64,000 nt of DNA, taken from the NCBI RefSeq assembly GCF_033807575.1, contig NC_084726.1, positions 1,426,001 through 1,490,000 of the forward strand. The letters are read 5' to 3'. Of this stretch, positions 43,457-55,390 are shown one piece after another (within the stretch, counting starts at the first letter, position 1; each line of letters opens with the position of its first letter). Made by a program: the position numbers and the translations under genes. The stretch comes from Cydia pomonella (taxonomy: Eukaryota > Arthropoda > Insecta > Lepidoptera > Tortricidae). Below the pieces are notes generated by a model. The model saw nothing but the letters and a program-made list of their open reading frames with translations, was not told where the DNA came from and searched no databases.

Positions 43457-44209
43457 ATCAGAAATCAAATCATTTTTTATTCTGGTAAAAAAAACCCTGA
43501 TTTTACAATTTTGTTTTCTTCTGCCAAACTGCAAGACAGTTTGTTGGCAGAGGGAACTCCCTTAAATACAGATGGGTCAATATACAGTATGTATTTTAAT
43601 TTAACCGGTTTTTAATATAGGTAGGGTTTGAAGCTATTTTAACAACTATTTCAAATCTCACACTGTCATGTGCAAGTAAACAAACCGATATCTGGGTTGT
43701 CCTAATGCATTTGCCTACGTGATGTGCAACATGTGATACAACTCGTTTTTGGTTCGTTAATAGAGATAGAACATCAAAACCATGCCGCTAGACAAAATTA
43801 GAGTTTATTACTTTTGTGTACGGCAGAGTTTAAATTGTTCTGTGATCGAATGAGTGGTAATTGCAATGTACTGACAACATGTAAACGTTTTAAACCGATT
43901 TATGAAGGGATATGAAGTATATATGAGGAGAATTGATTGTAGTAGAAAGAAAAAAACGTGCCCCTTAGTTTTACATCCAAAACAGATGGCGCTGTACTGC
44001 GCCATATGTTTTGCGATCAGAGTTAACAAAAATAAACATATTGAATCTTTGGCAGTGTTTTTGTCAATTTCTTTGAGAATGTTAGGCAATGATGACATTT
44101 GTCAAAAGTCAGAATCTTTTTAGTGTCATATACAAAAAGGTCGAAGAAGGTTTCATACTATTATACAAGGGTGTACCTCAGCAGCAAAGAGAATTTGAAA
44201 TAGAGGTGT

Positions 44210-44575
44210 ATTGTCAAAGAAAACTTTGTAGCCACGTAAATTTACTGTCATCTTTCGACACATGATTAAAACTTTTAGAATGGCATTTGAATTTGATCCT
44301 TATTCTTTCACGGGTATGTGTTAAATTTGTTAAATATCATAAAGTGGCGCCATCTTACCGGGCGCAACCTAAAGGTTATGGCGCTATCACTCGAAACGAT
44401 ATCGCTATACCTTTGGCCTTTGATCTATTAGATATCGCCACTATTTGATATTTAACAAATTTGACACATATCACTAAAGAATAAGGATCAAAGTAAAATG
44501 GCGTTCTAAAAGTTTTAATCGTGTGTCGAAAGATGGCAGTAAATTTACTGTGGCTACAAAGTTTTCTTTGACAAT
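44210..44575. mobile_element. MITE, ATTGTCAAAGAAAACTTT family (copy 2)
   Basis: ATTGTCAAAGAAAACTTTGT is mirrored by ACAAAGTTTTCTTTGACAAT: 20 bp perfect. The arms continue (CATCTTTCGACACATGATTA / CGATTAAAACTTTTAGAACG-like). Confidence 0.9.
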
Positions 44576-44655
44576 CCGAGGTGGATTTTAAATTATCTTA
44601 GCCCAGGAGGTACCCACTTGTATTGTAACACATACAGGCTGCTCCAAAGTAAAAA

Positions 44656-45487
44656 GCGGCCAAGTGCGAGTCGGACTCGCCCATGAAGGGTTCCGTACCA
44701 TTTATGACGTATTAAAAAAACTACTTACTAGATCTGGTTCAAACCAATTTTCGTTGGAAGTTTGCATGGTAATGTATATCATATATTTTTTTTAGATTTT
44801 TCATTCCGTTATTTTGGAAGTTACAGGGGGGGGGGACACACTTTTTTTCCCTTTGGAAGTGTCTCTTTCAGTTAAGAAAAAAATGATATTAGAAACCTAA
44901 ATATCATTTTTGAAGACCTATCCTCAGATACGCCACACGTATGGGTTTGATGAAAAAAAATTTTTTTTTTAATTTTTATGACGTATTAAAAAAAAACTAC
45001 TTACTAGATCTCGTTCGAACCAATTTTCGGTGGAAGTTTGCATGGCAATGTATATCATATATTTTTTTTAGATTTTTTATTCTGTTATTTTAGAAGTTAC
45101 GGGGGGGGGGGGGGGACACACTTTTTACCACTTTGGAAGTGTCTCTCGCGCAAACTATTCAGTTTCGAAAAAAATGATATTAGAAACCTCAATATCATTT
45201 TTAAAGACCTATCCATAGATACCCCACACGTATGGGTTTGATGAAAAAAGATTTTTTGAGTTTCAGTTCTAAGTATGGGGAACCCCCAAAATTTATTGTT
45301 TTTTTTCTATTTTTGTGTAAACATCATAATGCGGTTCATAGAATACATCTACTTACCAAGTTTGAACAGTATAGCTTTTATAGTTTCGGAAAAAAGTGGC
45401 TGTGACAGAATCGGACAGACAGACGGACATGACGAATCTAGCATGAAGGGTTCCGTTTTTTGCCATTTGGCTACGGAACCCTAAAAA
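44656..45487 (+). mobile_element. GGCCAAGTGCGAGTCGGACT repeat with internal tandem duplication
   Basis: Starts CGGCCAAGTGCGAGTCGGAC and ends AGGGTTCCGTTTTTTGCC, GGCTACGGAACCCTA. Units 44701-44974 and 44975-45265 repeat ATGACGTATTAAAA through ACACGTATGGGTTTGATGAA, including a G-run of 9 and of 13. The other copy (12424-14190) has no such duplication. Confidence 0.8.
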
Positions 45488-46474
45488 ATTGTAATTTGTT
45501 AATTTCTTCGTAACCCCTACACCGGTTGTTTTGTACTTTGTATACTAGTTCTAATACCCTAATGCAAGTGTACATTTCGGCTTTGTCCAATAGCTAAGGA
45601 CTCACTATATATAAAGAGACATATCTCTAATGATTTTGATCTTTTTTTGATTCTGGTTATGAATTAGATCTGGATTATTTATCTGTCACATGTGACGTTT
45701 TTGGTCAAAGCATTTGACGCTGACTGTACTTGTAAAGTCCAGCTATCGCTTTACAACAGCTGATATAACCACCGTACACTGTCTTGTACTAGTTTTTTTA
45801 GTCGTATTTAAAGCTCCTAATACCTTGAAACTGGCGAAATTGTCCCATTGGAGTTATAATCTATCTATACATATAATAAAGCTGAAGGGGGTCGAAAGTC
45901 TGTACATGGAAGATATTCGAAAAAAAGTAGGCGGGGGATACTAAGAATCGTTAACAGAACACGTTCCAACAGTTTTTAGAATTTTTGTCTGTTTGTCTGT
46001 TTCTCTGTTTATTTGACCTCGCATCACGTGAAAACGGCTAAACGGATTTTGATGCAAACTTTACTAATCTGTCGAGAAAATGCCCGGCCAAGTTATAGGC
46101 TATACAAATTCAACCCCTAGAATGGGGGGTAGCCACTACACTCGATTGAGTTAAGTTTGCACCTGAATCTTATGGCGCTACTTAGGAAGGAGGTGCAAAC
46201 TTTTACAACAAATATGTGCTACGAGTATCGAGTACCCTGCTAAACTAACAGATATGGTGCTGAAATTAAGCCACCGAGGAAGGATTTTGCCAAATTAACT
46301 CTAAAGTTAGAAGAGGGGGGTACGGATATCAATTCAATTTCAATTGTGTTGATGTAATAATACAACGAAATTAAACGACAGTAAATTAATTGCCATACAT
46401 TGCACAGTGCCATCTTTTGGGAAACTGAGTAAAAATTGAGTAATCAAGTAAACTAATAATTTTTAAGAAAAAAA

Positions 46475-47214
46475 AAACCGACTTCAATGAGGTAGACCGG
46501 TGAAACGATTATTGTTGATTTTTGATTTCATACAATTAAATTAAAAAGACAGCGTCCTACGCCTAATTATGTAGAAAAGAAGGTAACATGTTTTTTTTTG
46601 TCAATGCACCCACATTTCAGATTTGCCCTATGGTTGACTGGTAAGATACCCGCAATAGGGTATTCGACTGTATTTAAGATAAATTATTTCACACCATGCA
46701 TGAAATAAAGCACCAGATAATTATAAAAAAACTAAATAGGATAGAAATATAAAAATGTGTCTTGAAAACCTAACTACTTGACAAACATGCACAGAGAACA
46801 AATTGCCAAACGTGAACAGTTCCACTTCATCAAATGTCACTTCTACAAATGTAAATACTTGATTTGTTGATGAAAATACAAAAATCACTATATGTATGCC
46901 TTTCACATTTGAAGAGTTCCCTCGATTCCTCATGGACCCCATCGTCAGAACTCGAACTTGACAAAAATTTGTCTTGAAATCTAATTTACTTAACAAACAC
47001 AGCGAAGAGGACAAATCGCCAAACGTGTACTGTGTATCGTTGAAGAGTTCCATTCTGATCATCATCAGCAGTTCCAGTTCATCAAATGTCACTTTTTTAA
47101 ATGTAAATGCTAGATTTGTTAAAGAAAATACAAAAATCATAATATGTATGACTTTCATATTTGAAGAGTTCCCTCGATTCTCCTCCTTTTGAAATCTTGA
47201 AGTCGGTTAAAAAT
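46475..47214. mobile_element. AACCGACTTCAA-ended repeat with tandem duplication, nested in the Helitron
   Basis: Ends AACCGACTTCAA and TTGAAGTCGGTT. Inside, 46757-46969 and 46970-47185 are related direct units (TGTCTTGAAA..., TTCATCAAATGTCACTT, TTTGAAGAGTTCCCTCGATT). A 245-bp relative is at 60608-60852. Confidence 0.7.
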
Positions 47215-47555
47215 GAGCAAAATCAACACACATATCAACACGCGTATAACTGCATAATTATTTAAAAAAATATTTTCTCCGTCATAAATTATACCTAATC
47301 GTAATTTTATCGTGTCCATATTCATACGTATCGCCTCTTTTAAGCACTTAATAATGGCTACGAAAGTGGGTACTATGAAAAAAAAAATGCTCTGGGCTTT
47401 GCGGTGTAAATGTCAAACGATTTGGGAATCGCATTTTATACCCGTTAAAATGCCATAAGAACTAAAAACTGAAAATGCCTTCCCGAAAAAAGCGAACCTT
47501 TCACGAAAGTCTCGCAATGCATTGAGGTTACGAAACTATAGCGACGATCGTGATT

Positions 47556-48274
47556 TTAGGCGTAGCCACAACTACCAGAGACGTTATGCAGGATCGTTCC
47601 ATCCGTTGAAAACCTCATTCGTAGTGTGTACCGAGACCTGAGCCATTCTTGGGTTTGTGAGAGATCCATACTCACGCCCATAGAGGAACGGTCCATTCTC
47701 ACGCAGAAAAATGAGCAGGCGGAAATCGAAGGTGAACATGCAGTATATAATTCTATTAACACTGTCTTGGATGAAGGCAATGTCACAACATAACTAAGGA
47801 ACTCTACCGGGTGGTAGAGTTCCTTAGTTCCTTAGCTCATTGAGTGCTTCAGGACTCCCAGCACACACATTAACCCTGAAAATTGGAGTTCCAATCATGC
47901 TTCTTCGGAATTTGTCGCCTCCGAAGTTATGCAGCGGAACCCAGCTAAAAGTAGTGCAGCTGCAGCGAAACCTCATTGAGGTGCAGATCCTGACGGGGTG
48001 CGGCGCCGCAGAAGTCGTGTTCATCCCGCGCATCCCTCTCATCCTGAGCAATTTCCCGTTCCACTTCAAGCGCCTACAGTTCTCCGTGAGCGTCTGCTTC
48101 GCCATGAACACCAACAAGTCGCAGAGGCAGACGCTGCGCGCCGCTGGCGTGGACCTGCGCACGGGCTGCTTCTCGCACGGGCAGCTCTACGTGGCGTGCT
48201 CGCACGTTACCAGCTGCCCGGAGGTATTCGTGCTGATGCCCGCCGGGGAGACTCGCAATGTGGTGTACAAATAA
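47556..48274 (+). pseudogene. Helitron Pif1-like helicase, C-terminal remnant
   Basis: 47600-47789 reads LIRSVYRDLSHSWVCERSIL, then HAVYNSINTVLDEGNVTT and a stop. After a short insertion, 47840-48274 continues HTLTLKIGVPIMLLRNLSPP, GTQLKVVQLQRNLIEVQI, FHFKRLQFSVSVCFAMNTNK, SQRQTLRAAGVDLRTGCFSH, GQLYVACSHVTSCPEVFVLM. These are the last helicase motifs (GVPIMLLRNL..., AMTINKSQGQT-like, GQLYVACSRV-like) of Helitron Rep/helicase proteins. The expected KSQGQ reads KSQRQ. Broken near 47790 by a hairpin insertion. Confidence 0.85.
47792..47829. repeat. 17-bp perfect hairpin interrupting the helicase
   Basis: AACTAAGGAACTCTACC, GGGT loop, GGTAGAGTTCCTTAGTT. The right arm is the expected helicase sequence (VEFL), so the left arm looks like an inverted templated copy. 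Confidence 0.8.
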
Positions 48275-48951
48275 ATATTGTAAAATGTCAATGTTATGTA
48301 AATATACTATTACATACCTAATTATTATTATGTAACAGTAGATATAGTTATATGTATACATTTAGTTGTGCATACATAAACATAACTGTAAACAAAATGT
48401 AAATACTTCTTTCCTCTTATCCTACTTCTAAAATATAGGTATTACACCTAAATTCGACAGTGTTCGGAAGTATGGATTTCTATGGGTATATTTCTTACCT
48501 TTTCATGCTTAGACTGATTGGTCTGGAGCACCGATTAGGATGATATTTTCCATGGACATGATTTGGATAGGTACAGTCAAGGACGTAAAAAAAATACAAA
48601 AGTGGAACTGTATTGTCCGATATACATCTACCACTCTATGTCGTTTAAATCACGTCAAAAATTTGGATAAGGACGAATTTGAAAAAAATAACAATTGATT
48701 TTGGAATGTAGTTTTATTAAGTGGTACATAATTGTAAAATATTTTATCTAGACTACAGTCCTCTAGCGTATCCATCTGTCAACTTTACTTCAAGTTCCAC
48801 CTCCAGGGGAGAGTCAGAGAAATTAGCGGTGAATGAGCCGGTTACTGACACAGACCGAATACCACGCGGGCGGAGCCGCGGGCACAGCTAGTTATAATAA
48901 TAAAATTAAATAAACAAAGTGTAAAGATTATTTGATTTTGTTTCTTATGAG

Positions 48952-49603
48952 CCCGGTAACGATTTTAGAGCAAAAATTTTAAATTGATAGATTTAGTCGT
49001 TGAAATTGTAGAACTTTTGTTACGTAATATCTAAATAACAAGTATTGGTTTCTATTAGCACGTTTTTTCATCTTGCCTTTTAATAATGAGGTCGCAAGCG
49101 TGCGTCCCCGGTAATAGGTGACGAGAAGGGATAGTTTTTAAAAATTCATCAAAAAATTATGGTAGTAAATTATACAAAATGATGTATAAGAACAGTTTAG
49201 CAAATGTTGTAGATTGTTGAAGTATCAAAATTACGTTGAAATTAAGTCAATTTTCAGAGAAATTGTCACTTTTTTTGAAGTAATTTCTGGAGAAAATTGA
49301 TTTCGTCTAACTTTCATTTACACCACTTCAAATTTATAATAACAAAAATGTAGTTTATTAAAGTTGAAGTAAATGTGTAATACAAAATTACCATTTTTAG
49401 CAGTCCAAACTTTACGAAATTTACAAATAAGATCGACAAAATCACTGCTTTACGCGCGTTTATCTAAACGTCCATATAATGAAAGATAACAAGACGTTAA
49501 TAGAAACCAGTACTTGTTATTTTTAATAGTTAACAAAAGGTGTACAATTTCACGCGCTAAATCTATCAATTTGACATTTTTGCGACTAAAATCGATAACG
49601 GCC
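48952..49603. mobile_element. Foldback element with arms of over 110 bp
   Basis: GCCCGGTAACGATTTTAGAG, AATTGATAGATTTAGTCGTT and ATAACAAGTATTGGTTTCTA on the left pair with AGAAACCAGTACTTGTTATT, GCGCTAAATCTATCAATTTG and AAAATCGATAACGGCC on the right. Starts about 60 bp from the Helitron end. Confidence 0.8.
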
Positions 49604-49639
49604 AAGTGTATTTTAGTAAGTTTGCTGCTGTGAAAGAAA

Positions 49640-51050
49640 TTGTCTCCAAATCCTTTTTTGAATACAAAGTATTTCGTGTCTACTTTATTGACATTAACGT
49701 TAAAAAAAACAACAACAAAAATGTATTTAGCAGGTTTATATTCTTAGCGGCCGCAAACTAATTTATCTATAGGAAACAACCCGAATCGGATATCAAATCA
49801 GTAAAATGGCTATTTGGTTTCAATTCCATTTATTCTGATTTGATTTTCAGAGAATATGTATTCCGGAATTCTACAGGACGCAAAAAAATAACGGGCCCTG
49901 GAGGGAAAGTACCTTAAAACCTTAAGTTAGTCCATTTTACTTCAAAGACACATTCTATTATTTTTAAAAAGAACCAAAACTGTATTCAAAGATTTTTTAC
50001 AATTCGTTTGTTAATATTATTGTGTACTAAATTCCATATTTTTTAGTTGATTCGATTCCCGGGCAAGAAAAGCGATTTTTTAAATGCAGTTTAATTTTTT
50101 TAAATAAAATACTGTGTTCTTTATATGAAATGAGGTAACTGGTGGCTCACGTTTTTTTATTAGCCTAATTTTGTCCCACTGCTAGACAAAGGCCTACCCT
50201 CACTTTCTCCACTTAATACGTTCACGTTTGTATGGGAAAAATTAAAATTCTATCTAGTAGAAGCGGCACCCCCTTATTTTCTTGCACTTATTATTTTGAT
50301 AAAATACGTCAAGTTTGGTAACTTAAACTCAACTACAAGGGGGCGCTCAACCACTTTGAAAGTTTCCAACGTTTGTTTGATATCCTTTAAGCCATTTAGG
50401 GTTCACTTTACATTGGACATTTCATACCATTAGTATTGTAATCCAAATTAGCTTGAACCGTAGATGATCAACAATTAAAGTCCATGACCGTACTTCTACA
50501 CCTTCACGATATTGAGTATAAAATATGCTAGAGCGCTATTTTGCAAAATAAAATTACACAGCCAATTTAAATTATTTTACAATTTCAATTAAATTTAATT
50601 CAATTAATTTAAATTTTAATTCAATTCAATAAAACTTTAATTCAATTAAATTAAAATTTAATTTAAAGTAAATTGAAATTTAATTGAAATTGGTTGTTGT
50701 TGAGTGCTAAAATTGAATTGTAATAATACAGTGTGTCAGACTAAGCAATTATAGTATATTTTGATAGATTACACAATATATTTTTAAGATATCTTATTGA
50801 TATCTTGAAAAGAAATTGAACTGAAAGCTTTGTCCCTAAAATGATCGGTTTGCATTCGATATTAATTGAATTTTAGATATTTTATATCGTGATTAATTTC
50901 GTATCTATCAACAAGTAATATGGGTTTTCAATTTCTGAGTATGTAAATCTAAAAATAAATATTTTCATTATCTCAAATAAGATACTTCATTATTAAAAAG
51001 TAGTCTATTTTCAATTTCTTCATTTGTGTTTTTTTGCTAGACTTAATACA
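49640..51050. other. No gene seen; AT-rich with low-complexity palindromic tract
   Basis: 50565-50700 is an AATT/TTAA-rich low-complexity tract. Near 50160-50215 GTCCCACTGCTAGACAAAGG on the plus strand resembles the complement of the LINE end ...CCCAGCAGTGGGAC. Otherwise non-coding. Confidence 0.45.
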
Positions 51051-51054
51051 TTAT

Positions 51055-51190
51055 TTATTTATTTATACTTTATTGCATATAACATATTAAGTACAAGCAG
51101 TGAACGTAATGCCTTAAGGCATTCTCTACCAGTCAACCACTGGGTCAAAAAGAGACGTTTGTTAGGTGCAGGCTTTTTACTTGAGAATAA
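51055..51190 (-). mobile_element. LINE 3' UTR end (GACTGGTAGAGAATGC family)
   Basis: TTATACTTTATTGCATATAA, GCATTCTCTACCAGTCAACC. Minus-strand copy of the UTR at 5700-6135. Confidence 0.75.
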
Positions 51191-51317
51191 TTAACCGATA
51201 TCACTACCTACTATAAATAAATTCTAATAAATTTAATTTAATGAAATCATAAAAATATATAAAGGTATATTTTAAGGTCTATACTTAATTAAATCGGTCT
51301 ATACATAATAAGGTTTT

Positions 51318-51445
51318 TAAAGGGTCGGCAACGCGCATGTGCATCTGCAACCCCTCTGGAGTTGCAGGCGTCCATAGGCTACGGTGACTGCTTACCATCA
51401 GGCGGGCCGTATGCTTGTTTGCCACCGACGTGGTATAAAAAAAAA
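51318..51445 (+). repeat. 'GGTGAGTAAGG' repeat, 3' part
   Basis: GGGTCGGCAACGCGCATGTG, GTTGCAGGCGTCCATAGGCT, CCATCAGGCGGGCCGTATGC, GACGTGGTATAAAAAAAA. Confidence 0.75.
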
Positions 51446-51680
51446 TCGGAACCCTCGCTACTATGTTAAGTTAGGTAGTTCCAGTTAAGTCTTAAAGAAC
51501 TTTGAAGGAGGTCATTAACTGTCAATATTTGTGACTTTACAGTTGATATGTAGGTACAATCAAAAGTAAAAATATGGGTGCACACAAGTTATTCAAAAAT
51601 ATGTCCCATAGGTCTCATGTCAGCGAATTAAGAGCTAAGGGACACATTTTTGAGTAAGCCGCGTGAACCCATAATATAAA

Positions 51681-51943
51681 TAATAATAAATATTATAGGA
51701 CATTAGTACACAAATTGACTAAGTCCCACAGTAAGCTCAATAAGGCTTGTGTTGAGGGTACTTAGACAACGATAAATATTATATATAAATATTTATAAAT
51801 ACTTAAATACATCGAAAACACCCATGACTCAGGAACAAATATCCATGCTCATCACACGAATAAATGCCCTTACCAGGATTTGAACCCGGGACCATCGGCT
51901 TCGTAGGCAGGGTCACTACCCACTGGGCCAAACTGGTCGTCAA
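51681..51943 (-). mobile_element. tRNA-derived SINE (full length)
   Basis: AATATTATAGGACATTAGTA at the plus-strand left (element 3' end) through GGGACCATCGGCTTCGTAGG and CCAAACTGGTCGTC at the right (head). Same family as 33190-33470. Confidence 0.88.
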
Positions 51944-52225
51944 ATTATTATTATATTTTTACACTTGACTGTTTTAGTCGAGAAATTATTAAGATGTATG
52001 GAAATATCATAACTGAATTAGATTTATAACTTTAAAAAAATAATCACACATTTTAAATCACAGATATTTTGGTGTATACGATAATATTTAAACTATCTTT
52101 CGACATAAAACAATTTTTTTTTGCACAAATCCAGAAAAAAAATAACTTTTATGGTAGATTTATTTTCGTCAATTCATACGTTCATTATTATTTATATGTT
52201 ATAAGTAAACACATAAAATACGTAC

Positions 52226-52301
52226 CTCGATCGGGTATTCCAGAAAAACACAACGTGTGTCACACTAGATGTAGCTTGTCTCCTAGTTTGGCCGAGAATA
52301 C
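52226..52301 (-). other. Candidate Imp-L2 5' non-coding exon, TATA promoter
   Basis: A possible first exon ending at the donor CGATCGAG/GTACGT (52226/52225) and starting about 30 nt below the TATA box at 52331-52324. It contains no ATG-led conserved frame. Assignment to Imp-L2 rests on being on the same strand with no other minus-strand gene in between. Confidence 0.45.
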
Positions 52302-52323
52302 TTGGTTTTTGTTACATGCCACC

Positions 52324-52333
52324 CTTATATACC
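52324..52333 (-). promoter_or_regulatory. TATA box (GGTATATAAG)
   Basis: On the minus strand GGGCGGTATATAAGGGTGG-type context: GC-rich upstream (CTCGCGCCCGCCC) and a consensus TATATAAG. Correctly spaced before the candidate exon at 52301-52226. Confidence 0.55.
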
Positions 52334-52903
52334 GGGCGGGCGCGAGTCACACGGGGTGGTTTTTCACGGGAAATATTATTACAAACTTGTGAAATCTTGT
52401 TACAGGTTTATTGTTGACGTAATAATAGTAAATTAGTTCTTTTTTGTAAATATAAAAAAAAACCTTTTTTTTGTTTGTTTTTTTTTTTTTTTTTTAATTT
52501 CTAATCATAAGAGCGAACATAATAAAATAATTGAAATGTATTGCAAAGTCTGTATTTTATTTTATTTATAACTACGAACTATTTCATTAGATAATCCTAA
52601 ATAAATATGAAAATGATAGTGTAATTTGTTTTACATTAAGTTAAAATAAACATTTTATTTATCAACCGTGATAAAAAAGCCTGACATTAAAAATTATACC
52701 CACATGGTCTTGATATTCTTTATACATTGTATTAAGAAACGTATTGGAACTGGTGATGAATATTGTAATATATTCATTTATTATGATGTAGCTTTACTAT
52801 TTTATAATAGATGTTACAAAACCTTGAATGAGTCACTGTTATAGGTTATTGCGTCATTATTACGCAATATTAAAAAAAAAAACGAAATAAAAAAGAAACT
52901 TAC

Positions 52904-53005
52904 CAAAAATTTAAGTCACTTTTTAAATATATTTTTAAAATTTAAGCAAAAGAATAAACTTTTAAACATTTGATTTTAAGGGACGTGCGTCCTAAACGAC
53001 GAACT
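52904..53005 (-). other. Second candidate 5' non-coding exon, initiator promoter
   Basis: On the minus strand CTCTCAGTTCGTCG contains the arthropod initiator TCAGTT (53007-53002). The transcript would run to the donor AAATTTTTG/GTAAGTTT at 52904/52903, about 102 nt. No TATA box is evident. An alternative or additional start for Imp-L2; inference. Confidence 0.4.
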
Positions 53006-53009
53006 GAGA

Positions 53010-53576
53010 GCAACTGTGATCTACTCTACTGTCACTTAAATGAGCAATCCTCATTCATTTCTCAAGCTGTCAAAATGCTGACTAAAATTACCAAGAAACA
53101 CTGTTAGCACTTAAGTATAAAAATGTAACAAAAATAACTTTCACTTCATAAAAGAAGCGCTATACCTTAACTCCTCAATATAGTGTATATTTTCGATTGG
53201 CAAAAGGTTTCAAAAAGGGATTTGCCGAGTGGTGAATAGCCACGTGCGGCAAAAAAGAGTTTTTTTGGCCGGCCTTCTGGTGCTGGAATTTGCGACACAA
53301 TAGATTATGGGAATCGAATTAGATAAAGCGTTTGACAATATATTTGACGCCGTTTTGACGGTCACTTATCAAAGGACGGTAATAGCCTATTAGAAGTAGC
53401 GTCGGCAATGTGGATGATTTGTTTTGCGCCTTTTGTCTATCTTTTTAACCATTATGGAAAGCTGGATGCAAATATTCGTCTAACTTAAGTACTTTATCTT
53501 CGCAGCGTGTCTCACAAGACACCAAATTGTATGCATTCTCTTTGTATTTTTTAGTAGATAATTATTTTTGCACATG
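53010..53576. other. No gene seen
   Basis: Region upstream of the candidate promoters; could contain regulatory sequence, but I recognise no element. Confidence 0.3.
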
Positions 53577-53640
53577 AGAGGAGGCCTGTGCCCAGCAGTG
53601 GGACGTATGTAGGTGGAATTATTATTATATTATTATAATT
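53577..53640 (+). pseudogene. LINE RT extreme C-terminal end
   Basis: AGGAGGCCTGTGCCCAGCAG and TGGGACGTATGTAGG read EEACAQQWDVCR..., then a (TTA)n tail. The same ending as at 6.5 and 60.15 kb. Confidence 0.65.
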
Positions 53641-55390
53641 ATTTTTGACCTTGTAAAAGCAAGCGAAGCTTCAACTTTTATTTTAATTTTGTCAAGGTAA
53701 GAGTAAGGATAAACAATAGCCAAAAAAGAAGCTCGCGGGTGTGGCAAAAAGTATTTGGTATTTTTTGTTTTTATTTACTGAGAATGCTTTCGTTTTATAA
53801 ACCAACGCATAATACCTACCTACATGTTGAATTAAAAAGTAGACAGACCCAAAATATCAATATAAATGAAACATAACTACAATAATCTAACTAATAATTA
53901 AAACTTAAAATGAAATTTAAAAAAAGCTAACAAACAAAATATGCTCCTCAGGTCACCTTCATGAGTAATGGTACCCAGGGGGCTGGCAGGAACCTCTTTG
54001 GATGGCCATTATTTTATGGAAATAAAATGTACACAGATTTTATGAAACACTGTACCTACCTAAGGTTTTCAAACCGTTACGATCCTTTACGTTACTACGC
54101 GATACGTTAGTTTAATCACGTATGCTTAACTATAAAAGAACTGTCAAATAACTAAGAAAAGATTTACGATTACAGCGAGATTTGCCTAAAGATTAAGTCG
54201 TTGACCGGTCCATTGTATCGACTAGACGAAGATTACGTTTCGGTGGTCACGTATAGCTTCCGTTCGAATCGTTGGATTGAATAATAATTTATGACAAAAA
54301 AGTATATGGTAAATTAAAATATATCATGTTAAACACTTAAAACTATTAACACAAATATCCCAAAAATTATTAAATAAAGTGAATTAGAACAAAAAAAATA
54401 TTAAAATAAATAAAAATGTTTACACTTTTTATTCATCGGGTTACTCGTATTGTATTAAGTCAATGGCAACAGTACATGGAGCAATTTCATAAACAATTAT
54501 AATTAATAAATATTGCTATTCTGCTAAATAGTTATACAATAATTAGTGAAAATAAGTGCTCTCGTACTTTTGTAATGGAGTCTTACACCCAATTTATTGT
54601 AACTTGTATTGTGCATTCTTCTCAGTAATTTTGTATAGATTTTTTTAATTCGTAGAATTATGAGTCGCTGGCGCCAGGATAAAAAGATAAGGCTTATGCT
54701 AAGCATATACAGTAGCATCAGTTGTGATTTGAACTTGATATATGTAATCTTATCACGTACTATTACTTGATAAATCGTGTACGTCATAGACCCAACGTTT
54801 TTTGTGTGTTATAGGAAGTTCTGGGAAACCACCATATCCATTCACGAACTATGCATAGGGAAAAAAAATGACATAAGACCCTGATTACCATTGCCCACAC
54901 AGATCATCGCAAAACCATTGCTTACTCGAAAATAGAACAACATGTTTTATAGTATATGTACAGTGTTTTTTTTATAAATTTAGAAATAATATTTATTGTT
55001 ACAACCACCACAAATATCCAAAAGTTTGCACCATTTTCTATTACCGTATTTGTTTTTGCGATAGCCTATTCAATGTATGCTGATATGGCTTTATTTAATG
55101 AAATATATTTTCAACAAAAATTGGGGATTTAACAATAATAAAATGTTGTGATAAATATTTAGTTAGTTTTTTTTTTAAATATTGCACATAAAAGAGTCAA
55201 AGTGAACCAAATCAAAGTGATAATATTTTAGGTTGTCAGATTTTATTTATTTTACGAAGTTTATCTATTTATTTTCAACTTATATTCAATTTACATTTAA
55301 TTTTGTATATTGTTGATATATAGATTTAGATTTTTTGATAATAAATTTCCTTTGTATCATCAGTAATAAAAGTAATATTTATATTATTTT
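53641..55390. other. No gene seen
   Basis: AT-rich, without repeats I can name or a plausible coding frame. Confidence 0.4.

Larger units (their letters stand above)
45864..48891 (+). mobile_element. Decayed Helitron with both termini
   Basis: 5' end TCTATACATATAATAAAG after a host A; 3' end with hairpin CGCGG(GCGGAG)CCGCG, then GGCACAG and CTAG followed by host T at 48892. TC...CTRR ends, a 3' hairpin and A/T insertion are diagnostic of Helitrons. The interior has the usual ACGTGAAAACGGCTAAACGG, a nested repeat (46475-47214) and a helicase remnant (47556-48274). No Rep domain seen. About 3.0 kb. Confidence 0.7.

Noticed and set aside
47840..48274. Possible domesticated Pif1 helicase gene
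   Set aside because: It lacks all N-terminal helicase motifs and lies inside Helitron termini, so it is a transposon remnant.
48074..48361. 95-codon minus-strand frame rich in Arg/Ala/Val
   Set aside because: It is the antisense shadow of the GC-rich helicase remnant.
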